A stretch of 64,000 nucleotides of DNA from contig NZ_JAXHDD010000001.1 of NCBI RefSeq assembly GCF_037072025.1, forward strand, positions 62,001-126,000. The letters run 5' to 3'. The notes under the pieces are model-generated. The model worked only from the letters and a program-made list of their open reading frames with translations. It made no database searches and had not been told where the DNA came from. Both the position numbers and the translations under genes were made by a program. Each line of letters opens with the position of its first letter. The first letter of the stretch is position 1. Shown in pieces: positions 44,615 through 52,769 of the stretch. This stretch comes from Pseudogracilibacillus sp037072025 (lineage in GTDB: Bacteria > Bacillota > Bacilli > Bacillales > Amphibacillaceae).

Positions 44615-44645
44615 AAGCTATCTATTCTTTTTGAGTAGATAGCTT
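44615..44645. terminator. Bidirectional terminator between yqkF and cotE
   Basis: A perfect 10-bp stem AAGCTATCTA / TAGATAGCTT with an 11-nt loop, located between the convergent stops of the two genes. Confidence 0.75.
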
Positions 44646-44662
44646 AATTAATTTGGAAGAAG

Positions 44663-45223
44663 TCATCTCCTTTTTCCTTTGAAAAAATCATCCTTGCCGC
44701 TTTCCCTTGTTTCTTCTTCGCCATATCTAGAATGTTTTTTATGCTGATCGGACTGTCTTGTAGGGCTTACTCTTACATTTACTTTTGTTTCACCTATTAC
44801 TTTAACTTCGAATTCTCTTTCTATTTCTACCGCGATTTGGTTCCCTTGTTTTTCAATTTTGCATTGTAAGCAATTTGGCTGTTGAATAACTTTTACAACA
44901 ACTTCATAGTCATCATGTAAACAATTTTCATCCTTGTTTGATAATTTAACTTCATCACAATAGTCAACAGTTTCTGTTACTACTTCAGTTTTTGTATTAT
45001 CATTAAAGGAATACCAAATATTAATATCGTAAGTTCCATGCACTTCTACAATATCAGATGTTTTCTTTTTTGCATGATAACGATGATTAATTACCCAGCA
45101 ACCTAAAATACTTGATGGTTTATGTGATGGCGAAACATGGTTATCTGATTTGGTTAATTTCCGACCTCTTCCACATACCGCTTTCGTTATGATTTCTCTA
45201 TAGTCACTATCAAGAAAAGTCAT
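44663..45223 (-). CDS. cotE: Outer spore coat morphogenetic protein CotE
   Basis: Scaffold for the outer coat in the mother cell. 186 residues (B. subtilis 181) with YREIITKAVCGRGRK, SPSHKPSSILGCWVINH, and YSFNDNTKTEVVTETV, all strongly conserved in CotE, and a charged C-terminal tail (KKHSRYGEEETRESG). Start ATG 45223; GAGGAGG lies 11 nt upstream. Confidence 0.95.
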   Translation of the reverse strand: MTFLDSDYREIITKAVCGRGRKLTKSDNHVSPSHKPSSILGCWVINHRYHAKKKTSDIVEVHGTYDINIWYSFNDNTKTEVVTETVDYCDEVKLSNKDENCLHDDYEVVVKVIQQPNCLQCKIEKQGNQIAVEIEREFEVKVIGETKVNVRVSPTRQSDQHKKHSRYGEEETRESGKDDFFKGKRR

Positions 45224-45265
45224 TGTTACGTATACCTCCTCTTTTGTCATAGTCATTTTATGCAA

Positions 45266-45578
45266 GACAAATACCTAAGGTGCATACGGAACAAAATTTA
45301 AGAAAATCTTTTCATTAACTACAATAGCTTATACTCTCATTAGTGATAAGATACGCTGTTCTTTAGCCAATTTATCTAATGATTGCCGATAGAAACGAGG
45401 TAAATGGCTTTCCCACCCGATGATAACAGGACTAATCTCTTTCTCGTTCTCTGTTAAAATCGAAATATACCGTTAAAATAAACAATGAATATGGTCAACT
45501 CTAAAGCGAACGATCACAGGACAGGGTTCAGAATGATACTAACTATTTAACTGTTAGAACTTAATACAGAGTAAATGT
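45266..45578. other. Gene-free stretch with an unidentified coding fragment
   Basis: On the minus strand a 47-codon open stretch without a start (45329-45472) reads ISPVIIGWESHLPRFYRQ then SLDKLAKEQRILSLMRV, ending in a stop. It looks like the C-terminus of a lost gene but I could not name the family. Nothing else recognisable is present before the repeat element. Confidence 0.4.
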
Positions 45579-46062
45579 AAACTGTGGCGTAGCGATTTAT
45601 CACCGTTGGGGAAAAGTGACTCTACCTCGCTCTGGAATGTGAGTCGATTAACAACATGCAGAGTTCAGATCTAAGATGTCGAGTTGATCTGCAAGACGTC
45701 GAGTCTTTTTCCAACATATCGAGTCGATACGGGCATGTTTCGATCTTAATCGTGACCGTTTTGGGTAAGGGTCATAGAAAACGGGTATGTTTCGATGTTA
45801 ATCGTGACCGTTTTGAGTAAGGGTCATAGAAAACGGGCATGTTTCGATGTTAATCGTGACCGTTTGGGTAAGGGTCATAGAAAACAGGCATGTTTCGATG
45901 TTAATCGTGACCGTTTTGAGTAAGAGTTATAAAAAACGGGCATGTTCCGATATTAATTGTAACCGTTTTGGGTGGGGGTCATGAAAAACGGCGAGTCTTT
46001 TTCCGACTTGTCGAGTCGTTCCGTATCGATTTATTAATAAGCAGAGCCTTACGTCGCAGTTT
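45579..46062. repeat. Repeat element with AAACTGTGCAGTA-type ends around a tandem array
   Basis: Left end AAACTGTGGCGTA (45579-45591), right end TACGTCGCAGTTT (46050-46062) followed by TATGG, as in the other copies of the family. The interior is unlike the others. It contains several CGAGTC-type motifs (CGAGTCTTTTTCC at 45700 and 45992) flanking the five tandem 52-bp units. 484 bp in all, no coding potential. Confidence 0.65.
45730..45988. repeat. Five tandem 52-bp units
   Basis: Unit boundaries at about 45730, 45782, 45834 (this one 51 bp), 45885 and 45937, ending at 45988. Each unit contains TGTTTCGATGTTAATCGTG-like sequence, a TGACC...GGTCA inverted repeat, and AAAACGG...CCGTTTT spanning the unit junction. 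Units 2-3 are almost identical; units 4-5 are more diverged, which suggests expansion from the middle. Contiguous units without spacers, so not CRISPR. Confidence 0.9.
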
Positions 46063-46090
46063 ATGGAAATTAGTAATAAGAGTAAAAGAA

Positions 46091-46143
46091 AAATCCGAAC
46101 AATACAAACTTCAAGAAGAAATTTGAAATAATTCGGATTTTTC
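46091..46143 (-). terminator. ymcA: Terminator of the miaB-ymcA operon
   Basis: Stem AAATCCGAA / TTCGGATTT with inner pairing, T-rich on the minus side (TTTTTCTTTTACT). Similar in sequence to the ypdA terminator at 6126. Confidence 0.75.
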
Positions 46144-46189
46144 GATGACTATAACACTTTTTATTAACCTCTTATTATTATCTTTTGAA

Positions 46190-46618
46190 TTAATGACCAC
46201 AAGAAGTTTTATTTTTTACTTTTGATCCTGTTTCCCCTGATAAAAGATCGCCACCTGTATCACGAATAACATGATTCGTAACTTCACGTGCAATTGTTCC
46301 AGATACGAGTTGTAATACATCATTAACTACTACTTGAATTTCTTTAAATTCTTGAACAATTGGAATACTATCCAGTTCATTTTGAACATTATCTATTTCT
46401 GTTTCTACTTTTTTCAATGCTTCCTTTTTTTCATATGCTTGTAAATTGACAGCCTGTTTTTGCAATGTTTTAATACGGGAAATTAATCGCTGCACCTTTT
46501 CGTTTTCGTTAATTTTAGCTTCTAGTTGTTTAAATCGTTCAATTTCTTCTGTTTGAGCAAGCATAGCTGCCAATTCTTTTGCTTCATTTATTACTTGCTG
46601 ACGTGTATATTGTGTCAT
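46190..46618 (-). CDS. ymcA: RicA/YmcA, subunit of the Y-complex
   Basis: RicA acts with RicF (YlbF) and RicT (YaaT) in mRNA processing with RNase Y, and in competence, biofilm and sporulation control. 142 residues, mostly helical, with LISRIKTLQKQAVNLQ and a C-terminal SCGH. The start at ATG 46618 has GAGGTGA 6 nt upstream; it lies inside miaB, overlapping it by 35 bp. Same order as in B. subtilis. Confidence 0.9.
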   Translation of the reverse strand: MTQYTRQQVINEAKELAAMLAQTEEIERFKQLEAKINENEKVQRLISRIKTLQKQAVNLQAYEKKEALKKVETEIDNVQNELDSIPIVQEFKEIQVVVNDVLQLVSGTIAREVTNHVIRDTGGDLLSGETGSKVKNKTSCGH

Positions 46619-48188
46619 CTTCATTCACCTCGACTGTTTCTTTGACTAGTTCTCCGTTTAGTGACCATGTCTTTGCTTCTGTTATCTTAACATCTACTAT
46701 CTTGCCAATAATTGATTTAGAGCCTTTAAAATTAACAACTTTATTTTTTTCTGTATATCCCGAAAGAACAGTGTCGTCTTTTTTACTTTCTCCTTCAACG
46801 AGAACCTTCACTGTTTTTCCTTCATAAGTTTTCATTGATTCAGCCGATTGTTTGTTTACTAATTCATTTAACCGCTGTAATCGTTCTTTTTTCACTTCCA
46901 TTGAAATGTTATCCTTCTGAACTGCTGCTGGCGTGCCCTCACGTGGTGAATAAATAAATGTATACGCAGACTCAAACCCTACTTCTTCCATTAGTGTCAT
47001 TGTTTCTTCAAACTGTTCATCTGTTTCATTTGGAAATCCTACAATAATATCTGTAGTTAACGTGACGTTTGGAATAGATTTTTTAATTTTATTTACTAAC
47101 TCTAAATACGATTCTCTCGTATATTTTCGATTCATTTTTCTTAAGATTTCACTGCTTCCAGATTGCACTGGTAAATGTATATGGTCGAGTAAGTTTCCAC
47201 CTTGTGCCAGCACTTCAATTAAATGATCATCAAAATCTCGTGGATGTGAAGTTGTGAACCTGATACGTGGAATATCAATTTTATGCATATCATTCATTAA
47301 ATCGGCGAAACGATAATCGATATCTTCAAAATCTTTACCATAAGCATTTACATTTTGACCCAATAATGTTACTTCTTGATACCCTTGGGCAGCGAGATGA
47401 CGAACTTCCTGAATAATATCTTCTGGGCGTCTGCTACGTTCTTTGCCACGTGTCATTGGGACGATACAGTACGTGCAAAATTTATCGCACCCATACATAA
47501 TATTTACCCATGCCTTAATTTTTCCATGTCTTACTTTCGGAAGGTTCTCAATAATATCGCCTTCTTTAGACCATACTTCAACAACCTGTGCTTTACTAAA
47601 CATCGCTTCTTGAATTAAATTTGGTAACCGGTGGATATTATGAGTTCCAAAAATCAGATCCACTTGTTGGTGCTTCTTAAGTATTCTATTTACAACTGAT
47701 TCTTGTTGTGACATACATCCACAAACACCAATAATAAGATCAGGCTTTTCTACTTTTAATGATTTTAAATGTCCAATCTCACCAAACACTTTATTTTCAG
47801 CATTTTCTCTAATTGCGCAAGTGTTTAATAAGATAATATCTGCTTCTTCATTTATTTCAGTAGGAACATATCCCATTTCTGTTAAAATACCAGCCATTAC
47901 CTCCGTATCATGCTCGTTCATCTGACACCCGTAAGTTCGAATTAAGAATTTTTTACCTTCTCCAACAGTTTTCATATCTTCTGGTATTTCAAAATCATAA
48001 TGAACTTTAATTTTATCCCGTCCACGTTTACGAGCTTTTCTTATATCTGGTGGCTGATACGTTGTCTCAAAATAATGAGCAAAGTCAGCTGTTGTTTTTT
48101 CCGATAGAGGTTTGTCCTGGCTGGATTTTCTGTCCATGGACAAATCCTGTTTAATTTTCGCTTGCTCTTTCCGTTGCTCTTCGTTCAT
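46584..48188 (-). CDS. miaB: tRNA-2-methylthio-N6-dimethylallyladenosine synthase MiaB
   Basis: Radical-SAM methylthiotransferase for tRNA position 37. 534 residues: a roughly 65-residue N-terminal extension, the UPF0004 domain with RTYGCQMNEHD, NTCAIRENAENK and GVCGCMSQ, a radical SAM cluster CDKFCTYC, then a C-terminal TRAM domain (VKVLVEGESK). Complete and intact. Confidence 0.96.
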   Translation of the reverse strand: MNEEQRKEQAKIKQDLSMDRKSSQDKPLSEKTTADFAHYFETTYQPPDIRKARKRGRDKIKVHYDFEIPEDMKTVGEGKKFLIRTYGCQMNEHDTEVMAGILTEMGYVPTEINEEADIILLNTCAIRENAENKVFGEIGHLKSLKVEKPDLIIGVCGCMSQQESVVNRILKKHQQVDLIFGTHNIHRLPNLIQEAMFSKAQVVEVWSKEGDIIENLPKVRHGKIKAWVNIMYGCDKFCTYCIVPMTRGKERSRRPEDIIQEVRHLAAQGYQEVTLLGQNVNAYGKDFEDIDYRFADLMNDMHKIDIPRIRFTTSHPRDFDDHLIEVLAQGGNLLDHIHLPVQSGSSEILRKMNRKYTRESYLELVNKIKKSIPNVTLTTDIIVGFPNETDEQFEETMTLMEEVGFESAYTFIYSPREGTPAAVQKDNISMEVKKERLQRLNELVNKQSAESMKTYEGKTVKVLVEGESKKDDTVLSGYTEKNKVVNFKGSKSIIGKIVDVKITEAKTWSLNGELVKETVEVNEDDTIYTSASNK

Positions 48189-48370
48189 TCTATTACTCCT
48201 TTCTCAAGTTACATACACCATTAATTTATATTCATCTAATAAGTATATAAGTTTTAAGATAATTTCACAATTATTACTGTTACATCATTTTATTTGTATT
48301 TTTCATATTTGAAGGAAAGGTGACAATGTTTCCATGTATAAAATAAATTAATATCAAACATTTAAAAAAA

Positions 48371-48389
48371 CTACCTTAAAAAAAGGTAG
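48371..48389 (-). terminator. spoVS: Terminator of spoVS
   Basis: CTACCTT / AAGGTAG with a 5-nt loop and seven T on the minus strand, 48 bp past the spoVS stop. Confidence 0.8.
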
Positions 48390-48436
48390 CTTTTTAGTTA
48401 AATATTCACTTTTTTATTAAAATTCGAATATGGATG

Positions 48437-48697
48437 TTAACGTGGCTCTACAATCAACTTAATTGCCGTTCTTTCTTCACTATCAATTAATATGTCCGTA
48501 AACGCGGGTATACAAATTAAATCTACTCCGCTTGGTGCAACAAATCCCCTAGCGATTGCTACTGCTTTAATTGCTTGGTTTAATGCCCCTGCGCCTATTG
48601 CTTGAAGTTCTGCTGTACCATTTTCTCTCAACACATTTGCTAATGCCCCTGCTACTGAGTTCGGATTTGACTTTGCTGAAACTTTTAAAACGTCCAT
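48437..48697 (-). CDS. spoVS: Stage V sporulation protein S
   Basis: Alba-like small protein of 86 residues, the exact B. subtilis length. Begins MDVLKVSAKSNPNSVAGAL and contains LQAIGAGALNQAIKA and VDLICIPAFTDI. Needed for dehydration and coat assembly in B. subtilis; the mechanism is not fully known. Monocistronic here. Confidence 0.96.
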   Translation of the reverse strand: MDVLKVSAKSNPNSVAGALANVLRENGTAELQAIGAGALNQAIKAVAIARGFVAPSGVDLICIPAFTDILIDSEERTAIKLIVEPR

Positions 48698-48856
48698 TAC
48701 TTAGTACCTCCTCCATTAACTAATATAGATTTATTGCTACTATATTCTAAGAAATGATACCTTATTACTTAATTATGCATGATTTACCATATATTACAAC
48801 TATCAATTACTCACTTCTTGAGTTATGAAGGGACCATTCGTAAGTAAAACAGTAGT

Positions 48857-49660
48857 TTACATATCAAAAAAAGGATGGTCGTTATTTATTAATATTCGCT
48901 CAATCTTCGTTGCTTTTCCTGTACTATTGTCAATTGTAATGAAACATCCATTTAATTGATTTCTACCTTTTTTATCTACTTCAAAGCGAACTGGCATATT
49001 TGTTAAGAACCGATTGATCACAGATTCTTTTTCGACTCCTAAAATACCATCATATGGTCCAGTCATCCCTACATCAGTTATATATGCTGTTCCTTGCGGT
49101 AATATTCGTTCATCTGCAGTTTGAGTATGTGTATGGGTTCCCACAACTGCACTTACACGTCCATCAACATACCAAGCAAAAGCTTGTTTTTCACTTGTTG
49201 CTTCAGCATGAAAATCAATGAAAATAATATTCGTTCGTTTTTTTGCTTCTTGAATTAATTCATCGACTTTTTTAAAAGGATCATCATGTGAATCTAAAAA
49301 TGTTCTTCCTTGCAAATTGATAATAGCTACTTCTAATTGATTACTTTTTATAAATACAATTCCTTTCCCTGGATTATTTTCCGGAAAATTAGCTGGTCGA
49401 ATTAAATATGTAGCACTATCTATAAAATCAATGATCTCTTTTTTATTCCATGTATGATTTCCCAATGTAACAGTTTGTACACCTAAATTTAAAAACTGCT
49501 TATATATTTTTTCTGTAATTCCTTTTCCAGCTGCAGCATTTTCTCCATTTACAATTGTGATTTGCGGTTTATATTTATCTTTTAATTTCGGTAAATATTG
49601 TGTAAGCATATCTCTTCCAGGTGAACCAACGATATCACCAATAAATAATATGTCCATCAT
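48857..49660 (-). CDS. ymdB: Metallophosphoesterase YmdB
   Basis: Cyclic-nucleotide phosphodiesterase (2',3'-cAMP) linked to biofilm and motility switching. 267 residues with the metal ligands in LFIGDIVGSPGRDM, NGENAAAGKG, TLGNHTWNKKE, and DFHAEATSEK, GTHTHTQTAD. Starts at ATG 49660 with AAGGAG; a second ATG follows. Between spoVS and rny as in B. subtilis. Confidence 0.95.
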   Translation of the reverse strand: MMDILFIGDIVGSPGRDMLTQYLPKLKDKYKPQITIVNGENAAAGKGITEKIYKQFLNLGVQTVTLGNHTWNKKEIIDFIDSATYLIRPANFPENNPGKGIVFIKSNQLEVAIINLQGRTFLDSHDDPFKKVDELIQEAKKRTNIIFIDFHAEATSEKQAFAWYVDGRVSAVVGTHTHTQTADERILPQGTAYITDVGMTGPYDGILGVEKESVINRFLTNMPVRFEVDKKGRNQLNGCFITIDNSTGKATKIERILINNDHPFFDM

Positions 49661-49727
49661 GATACTCCTTATATAAATCTCATATTTAATAGACTAAACG
49701 AAGAGCTTTAATCTCAGTGTATAAAAA

Positions 49728-49751
49728 AAAGCGGCATATTTCTACCGCTTT
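49728..49751 (-). terminator. rny: Terminator of rny
   Basis: AAAGCGG / CCGCTTT with a 10-nt loop and eight T on the minus strand, 37 bp past the rny stop. Confidence 0.85.
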
Positions 49752-49787
49752 TTTCAGTAATTTTTATTGCTTTTGATTTTCTATTCT

Positions 49788-51353
49788 TTATTTTGCGTAT
49801 TCAACTGCTCTTGTTTCCCTAATTACCGTCACTTTAATATGTCCAGGAAATTCAAGTTCGCCTTCAATACGCTTTCGAATATCTCTTGCGATATGCGTTG
49901 CTGCTGCATCATCAATTTCATCAGGCTTTACCATGATTCTTACTTCACGGCCTGCTTGAATTGCGTAAGATTTCTCAACACCAGTAAAGGAATCGGAAAT
50001 TTCTTCCAGTTTCTCCAAGCGCTTAATATAATTCTCAAGCGTTTCACTTCTAGCTCCCGGTCTTGCAGCAGAAAGTGCGTCTGCAGCTGCTACAAGAACT
50101 GAAATAACGGAAGTAGCTTCTTCATCCCCGTGGTGCGAAGCAATCGCATTAATAACAACAGGATTTTCTTTGTATTTTATCGCGAGTTCTTTACCTATTT
50201 CAACGTGACTTCCTTCCACTTCATGGTCAATTGCTTTTCCAATATCGTGGAGTAAACCTGCTCTTCTAGCTAGCACCTCGTCTTCACCTAATTCAGCTGC
50301 AAGCAACCCTGTTAGGTAAGCGACTTCCATCGAATGCTTTAACACATTTTGACCATAGCTAGTTCGATATTTTAAGCGGCCTAAAATTTTAATTAAATCA
50401 GGATGTAAACCATGAACACCGATTTCAAATGTTGTTTCTTCACCAATTTCACGTATATGTTCATCCACTTCTCTTCTTGCTTTATCAACCATTTCTTCAA
50501 TACGTGCTGGATGAATTCGACCATCCTGCACTAATTTTTCTAATGCAAGACGTGCAATTTCTCGTCTAATTGGATCGAATCCTGATAAAATAACTGCCTC
50601 AGGTGTGTCGTCAATAATTAAATCAATACCTGTTAATGTTTCAAGTGTCCGAATATTTCGACCTTCGCGTCCGATAATTCGACCTTTCATTTCATCATTT
50701 GGTAAGTTAATTACTGAAACAGTAGTTTCAGCTACATGATCAGCAGCACAACGCTGTAAAGCTAACGATAATATATGTTTTGCTTTTTTGTCTGCTTCCT
50801 CTTTTGTGCGATTCTCCGCCTCCTTGACCATCACTGCAGTTTCTTGTTTTAATTCATTTTCTAATCGCGTTAAAATAACTTGCTTTGCTTGGTCAGTTGT
50901 ATATCCAGAAATGCGTTCAAGCTCCGTTTGTTGCTTAACTAGTATAGCTTCCACTTTGCTTTCCATTTCTTCAATTTGTTGTTGTTTTTCTGCAAGCGTC
51001 TCTTCTCTTTTTTCTAAAGAGAGTTCACGCTTATCGAGCGTAACACTTTTTTTGTCAAGAATTTCTTCTTTTTGGATTAAACGATCTTCCTGTTTTTGAA
51101 TCTCCAAACGACGTTCACGTAATTCTTCCTCAATTTGCTGACGAAATACATGATTTTCTTCTTTAGCCTCAAGAAGAGCTTCTTTTTTAGCGGCATCTGC
51201 ATTCCGACGTGCTTCATCAACTATTTGTTTTGCTAAATTTTCCGCACTAGAAATCTTAGCTTCTGCAATAGATTTACGAATCAGATAACCAACAACAATA
51301 CCGACGATTAGGACTAAGGCGAGCAAAATGGAGATGAGTAAAGGGTTGTCCAC
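49788..51353 (-). CDS. rny: Ribonuclease Y
   Basis: Membrane-anchored endoribonuclease that starts bulk mRNA decay. 521 residues: N-terminal anchor (about 5-25), long coiled coil (about 30-200), KH domain with GRIIGREGRNIRTLETLTG, and HD domain with HSMEVAYL and LLHDIGKAID. The start is GTG 51353 with AGGAGGTG about 6-8 nt upstream; the GTG within that site is rejected. Confidence 0.96.
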   Translation of the reverse strand: MDNPLLISILLALVLIVGIVVGYLIRKSIAEAKISSAENLAKQIVDEARRNADAAKKEALLEAKEENHVFRQQIEEELRERRLEIQKQEDRLIQKEEILDKKSVTLDKRELSLEKREETLAEKQQQIEEMESKVEAILVKQQTELERISGYTTDQAKQVILTRLENELKQETAVMVKEAENRTKEEADKKAKHILSLALQRCAADHVAETTVSVINLPNDEMKGRIIGREGRNIRTLETLTGIDLIIDDTPEAVILSGFDPIRREIARLALEKLVQDGRIHPARIEEMVDKARREVDEHIREIGEETTFEIGVHGLHPDLIKILGRLKYRTSYGQNVLKHSMEVAYLTGLLAAELGEDEVLARRAGLLHDIGKAIDHEVEGSHVEIGKELAIKYKENPVVINAIASHHGDEEATSVISVLVAAADALSAARPGARSETLENYIKRLEKLEEISDSFTGVEKSYAIQAGREVRIMVKPDEIDDAAATHIARDIRKRIEGELEFPGHIKVTVIRETRAVEYAK

Positions 51354-51519
51354 GTTCTTCACCTCCTATTGCTATGAAATTGTAAAAACTCTTTATTGTC
51401 GGCATATACCATATCAATAAGAATAAAATGTATAACTATTGTTATAAAATTATACATCTTAATTTTAATTGTACCAATAACCAATGTCAATAGAAAGCCA
51501 TTTCTTCTAAAAAAGTAAA

Positions 51520-51560
51520 AATCCTTTACTTTATCATAAACTCTAAATAAGTAAAGGATT
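51520..51560 (-). terminator. recA: Terminator of recA
   Basis: AATCCTTTACTT / AAGTAAAGGATT with a 17-nt loop, T-rich beyond on the minus strand, 17 bp past the recA stop. Confidence 0.8.
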
Positions 51561-51576
51561 CTCTTTATTATAGTTC

Positions 51577-52593
51577 TTATTCTTCTATTGTTTCAGTCTC
51601 AGCCGTTTCATCAAGTTGATAATATTCTCTAATTGCTGTATGAATTTCAGCGGCTATCATTTCATTTTCTAATAGGAATTGTTTAGAATTTTCTCTTCCT
51701 TGACCGAGCCTCTCTCCATTATAAGAGTACCAGGCACCACTTTTTTCGACGATATCAAGTTCAGAACCAATATCAAGTATTTCGCCTTCAATTGATATCC
51801 CTTCACCATACATAATATCAACCATTGCTTGTTTAAAAGGAGGTGCCACTTTATTTTTTACAACTTTTATTCTCGTTCTATTTCCAATCATTTCCGTTCC
51901 TTGTTTTAACGTTTCGGCACGACGAACTTCAAGTCTAATAGATGAATAGAATTTAAGTGCTCTACCACCAGGTGTCGTTTCAGGATTACCGAACATGACT
52001 CCAACTTTTTCACGGATTTGGTTAATAAAAATGGCAATAGTTTTTGATTTATTAATCGCTCCAGATAGTTTCCTTAACGCTTGCGACATTAAACGGGCTT
52101 GAAGACCTACGTGAGCATCACCCATTTCTCCCTCAATTTCTGCTCTTGGCACTAATGCTGCAACAGAGTCAACAACGATAACATCAATAGCGCCACTGCG
52201 AACAAGCGCTTCTGCAATTTCCAACGCTTGCTCTCCAGTATCTGGTTGGGATAACAATAATTCATCTATATTAACTCCTAATGCCCTTGCATAATTCGGG
52301 TCGAGCGCATGTTCAGCGTCGATAAATGCAGCTTGACCACCATGCTTTTGCGCTTCTGCAATCGCATGTAAGGCAACAGTAGTTTTACCTGATGATTCTG
52401 GACCATAAATTTCAATTACACGTCCTTTAGGGTAACCCCCAATACCTAATGCAATATCAAGTGCTAGTGAACCACTTGGAATAGTATCTATTTTACGTTC
52501 TGCTTCTTCTCCTAATTTCATTACAGAACCTTTTCCAAATTGTTTTTCAATGTTACGTAATGCCTCATCTAATGCTTTTTGCTTGTCACTCAA
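51577..52593 (-). CDS. recA: Recombinase RecA
   Basis: Strand exchange and LexA co-protease. 338 residues with Walker A GPESSGKTT (about 66-74), Walker B VIVVDSVAAL, and the L2 region GVMFGNPETTPGG. The start is TTG 52593 behind GGGGAGGT. An SOS box lies upstream. cinA precedes it as is common in Firmicutes, but here with its own promoter gap of 176 bp. Confidence 0.97.
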   Translation of the reverse strand: MSDKQKALDEALRNIEKQFGKGSVMKLGEEAERKIDTIPSGSLALDIALGIGGYPKGRVIEIYGPESSGKTTVALHAIAEAQKHGGQAAFIDAEHALDPNYARALGVNIDELLLSQPDTGEQALEIAEALVRSGAIDVIVVDSVAALVPRAEIEGEMGDAHVGLQARLMSQALRKLSGAINKSKTIAIFINQIREKVGVMFGNPETTPGGRALKFYSSIRLEVRRAETLKQGTEMIGNRTRIKVVKNKVAPPFKQAMVDIMYGEGISIEGEILDIGSELDIVEKSGAWYSYNGERLGQGRENSKQFLLENEMIAAEIHTAIREYYQLDETAETETIEE

Positions 52594-52623
52594 TACGTTT
52601 ACCTCCCCTGATTAACTATTTAT

Positions 52624-52652
52624 ATCATACCTTTTTTTATGCGAATATACAA
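52624..52652 (-). promoter_or_regulatory. recA: Candidate sigma A promoter of recA
   Basis: On the minus strand TTGTAT (52647-52652), 17-bp spacer, TATGAT (52624-52629), about 30 bp before the TTG start. Confidence 0.55.
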
Positions 52653-52660
52653 ATGATAAG

Positions 52661-52674
52661 CGAATACACGTTCT
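52661..52674. promoter_or_regulatory. recA: LexA (SOS) box upstream of recA
   Basis: CGAATACACGTTCT fits the Gram-positive LexA consensus CGAACRNRYGTTYG at all but two positions. It lies just upstream of the putative -35 element. Confidence 0.7.
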
Positions 52675-52769
52675 TTCATTTTCCCCACATAATATGACGA
52701 ATAATTCAATTTTAATGCATGTATGGCTATGTATATTACTTTTTCTTAAGGAATTAAAAGCAAAAAATG

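Noticed and set aside
45730..45988. Regular repeats that might be a CRISPR array
   Set aside because: The 52-bp units are contiguous without unique spacers and no cas gene is near.
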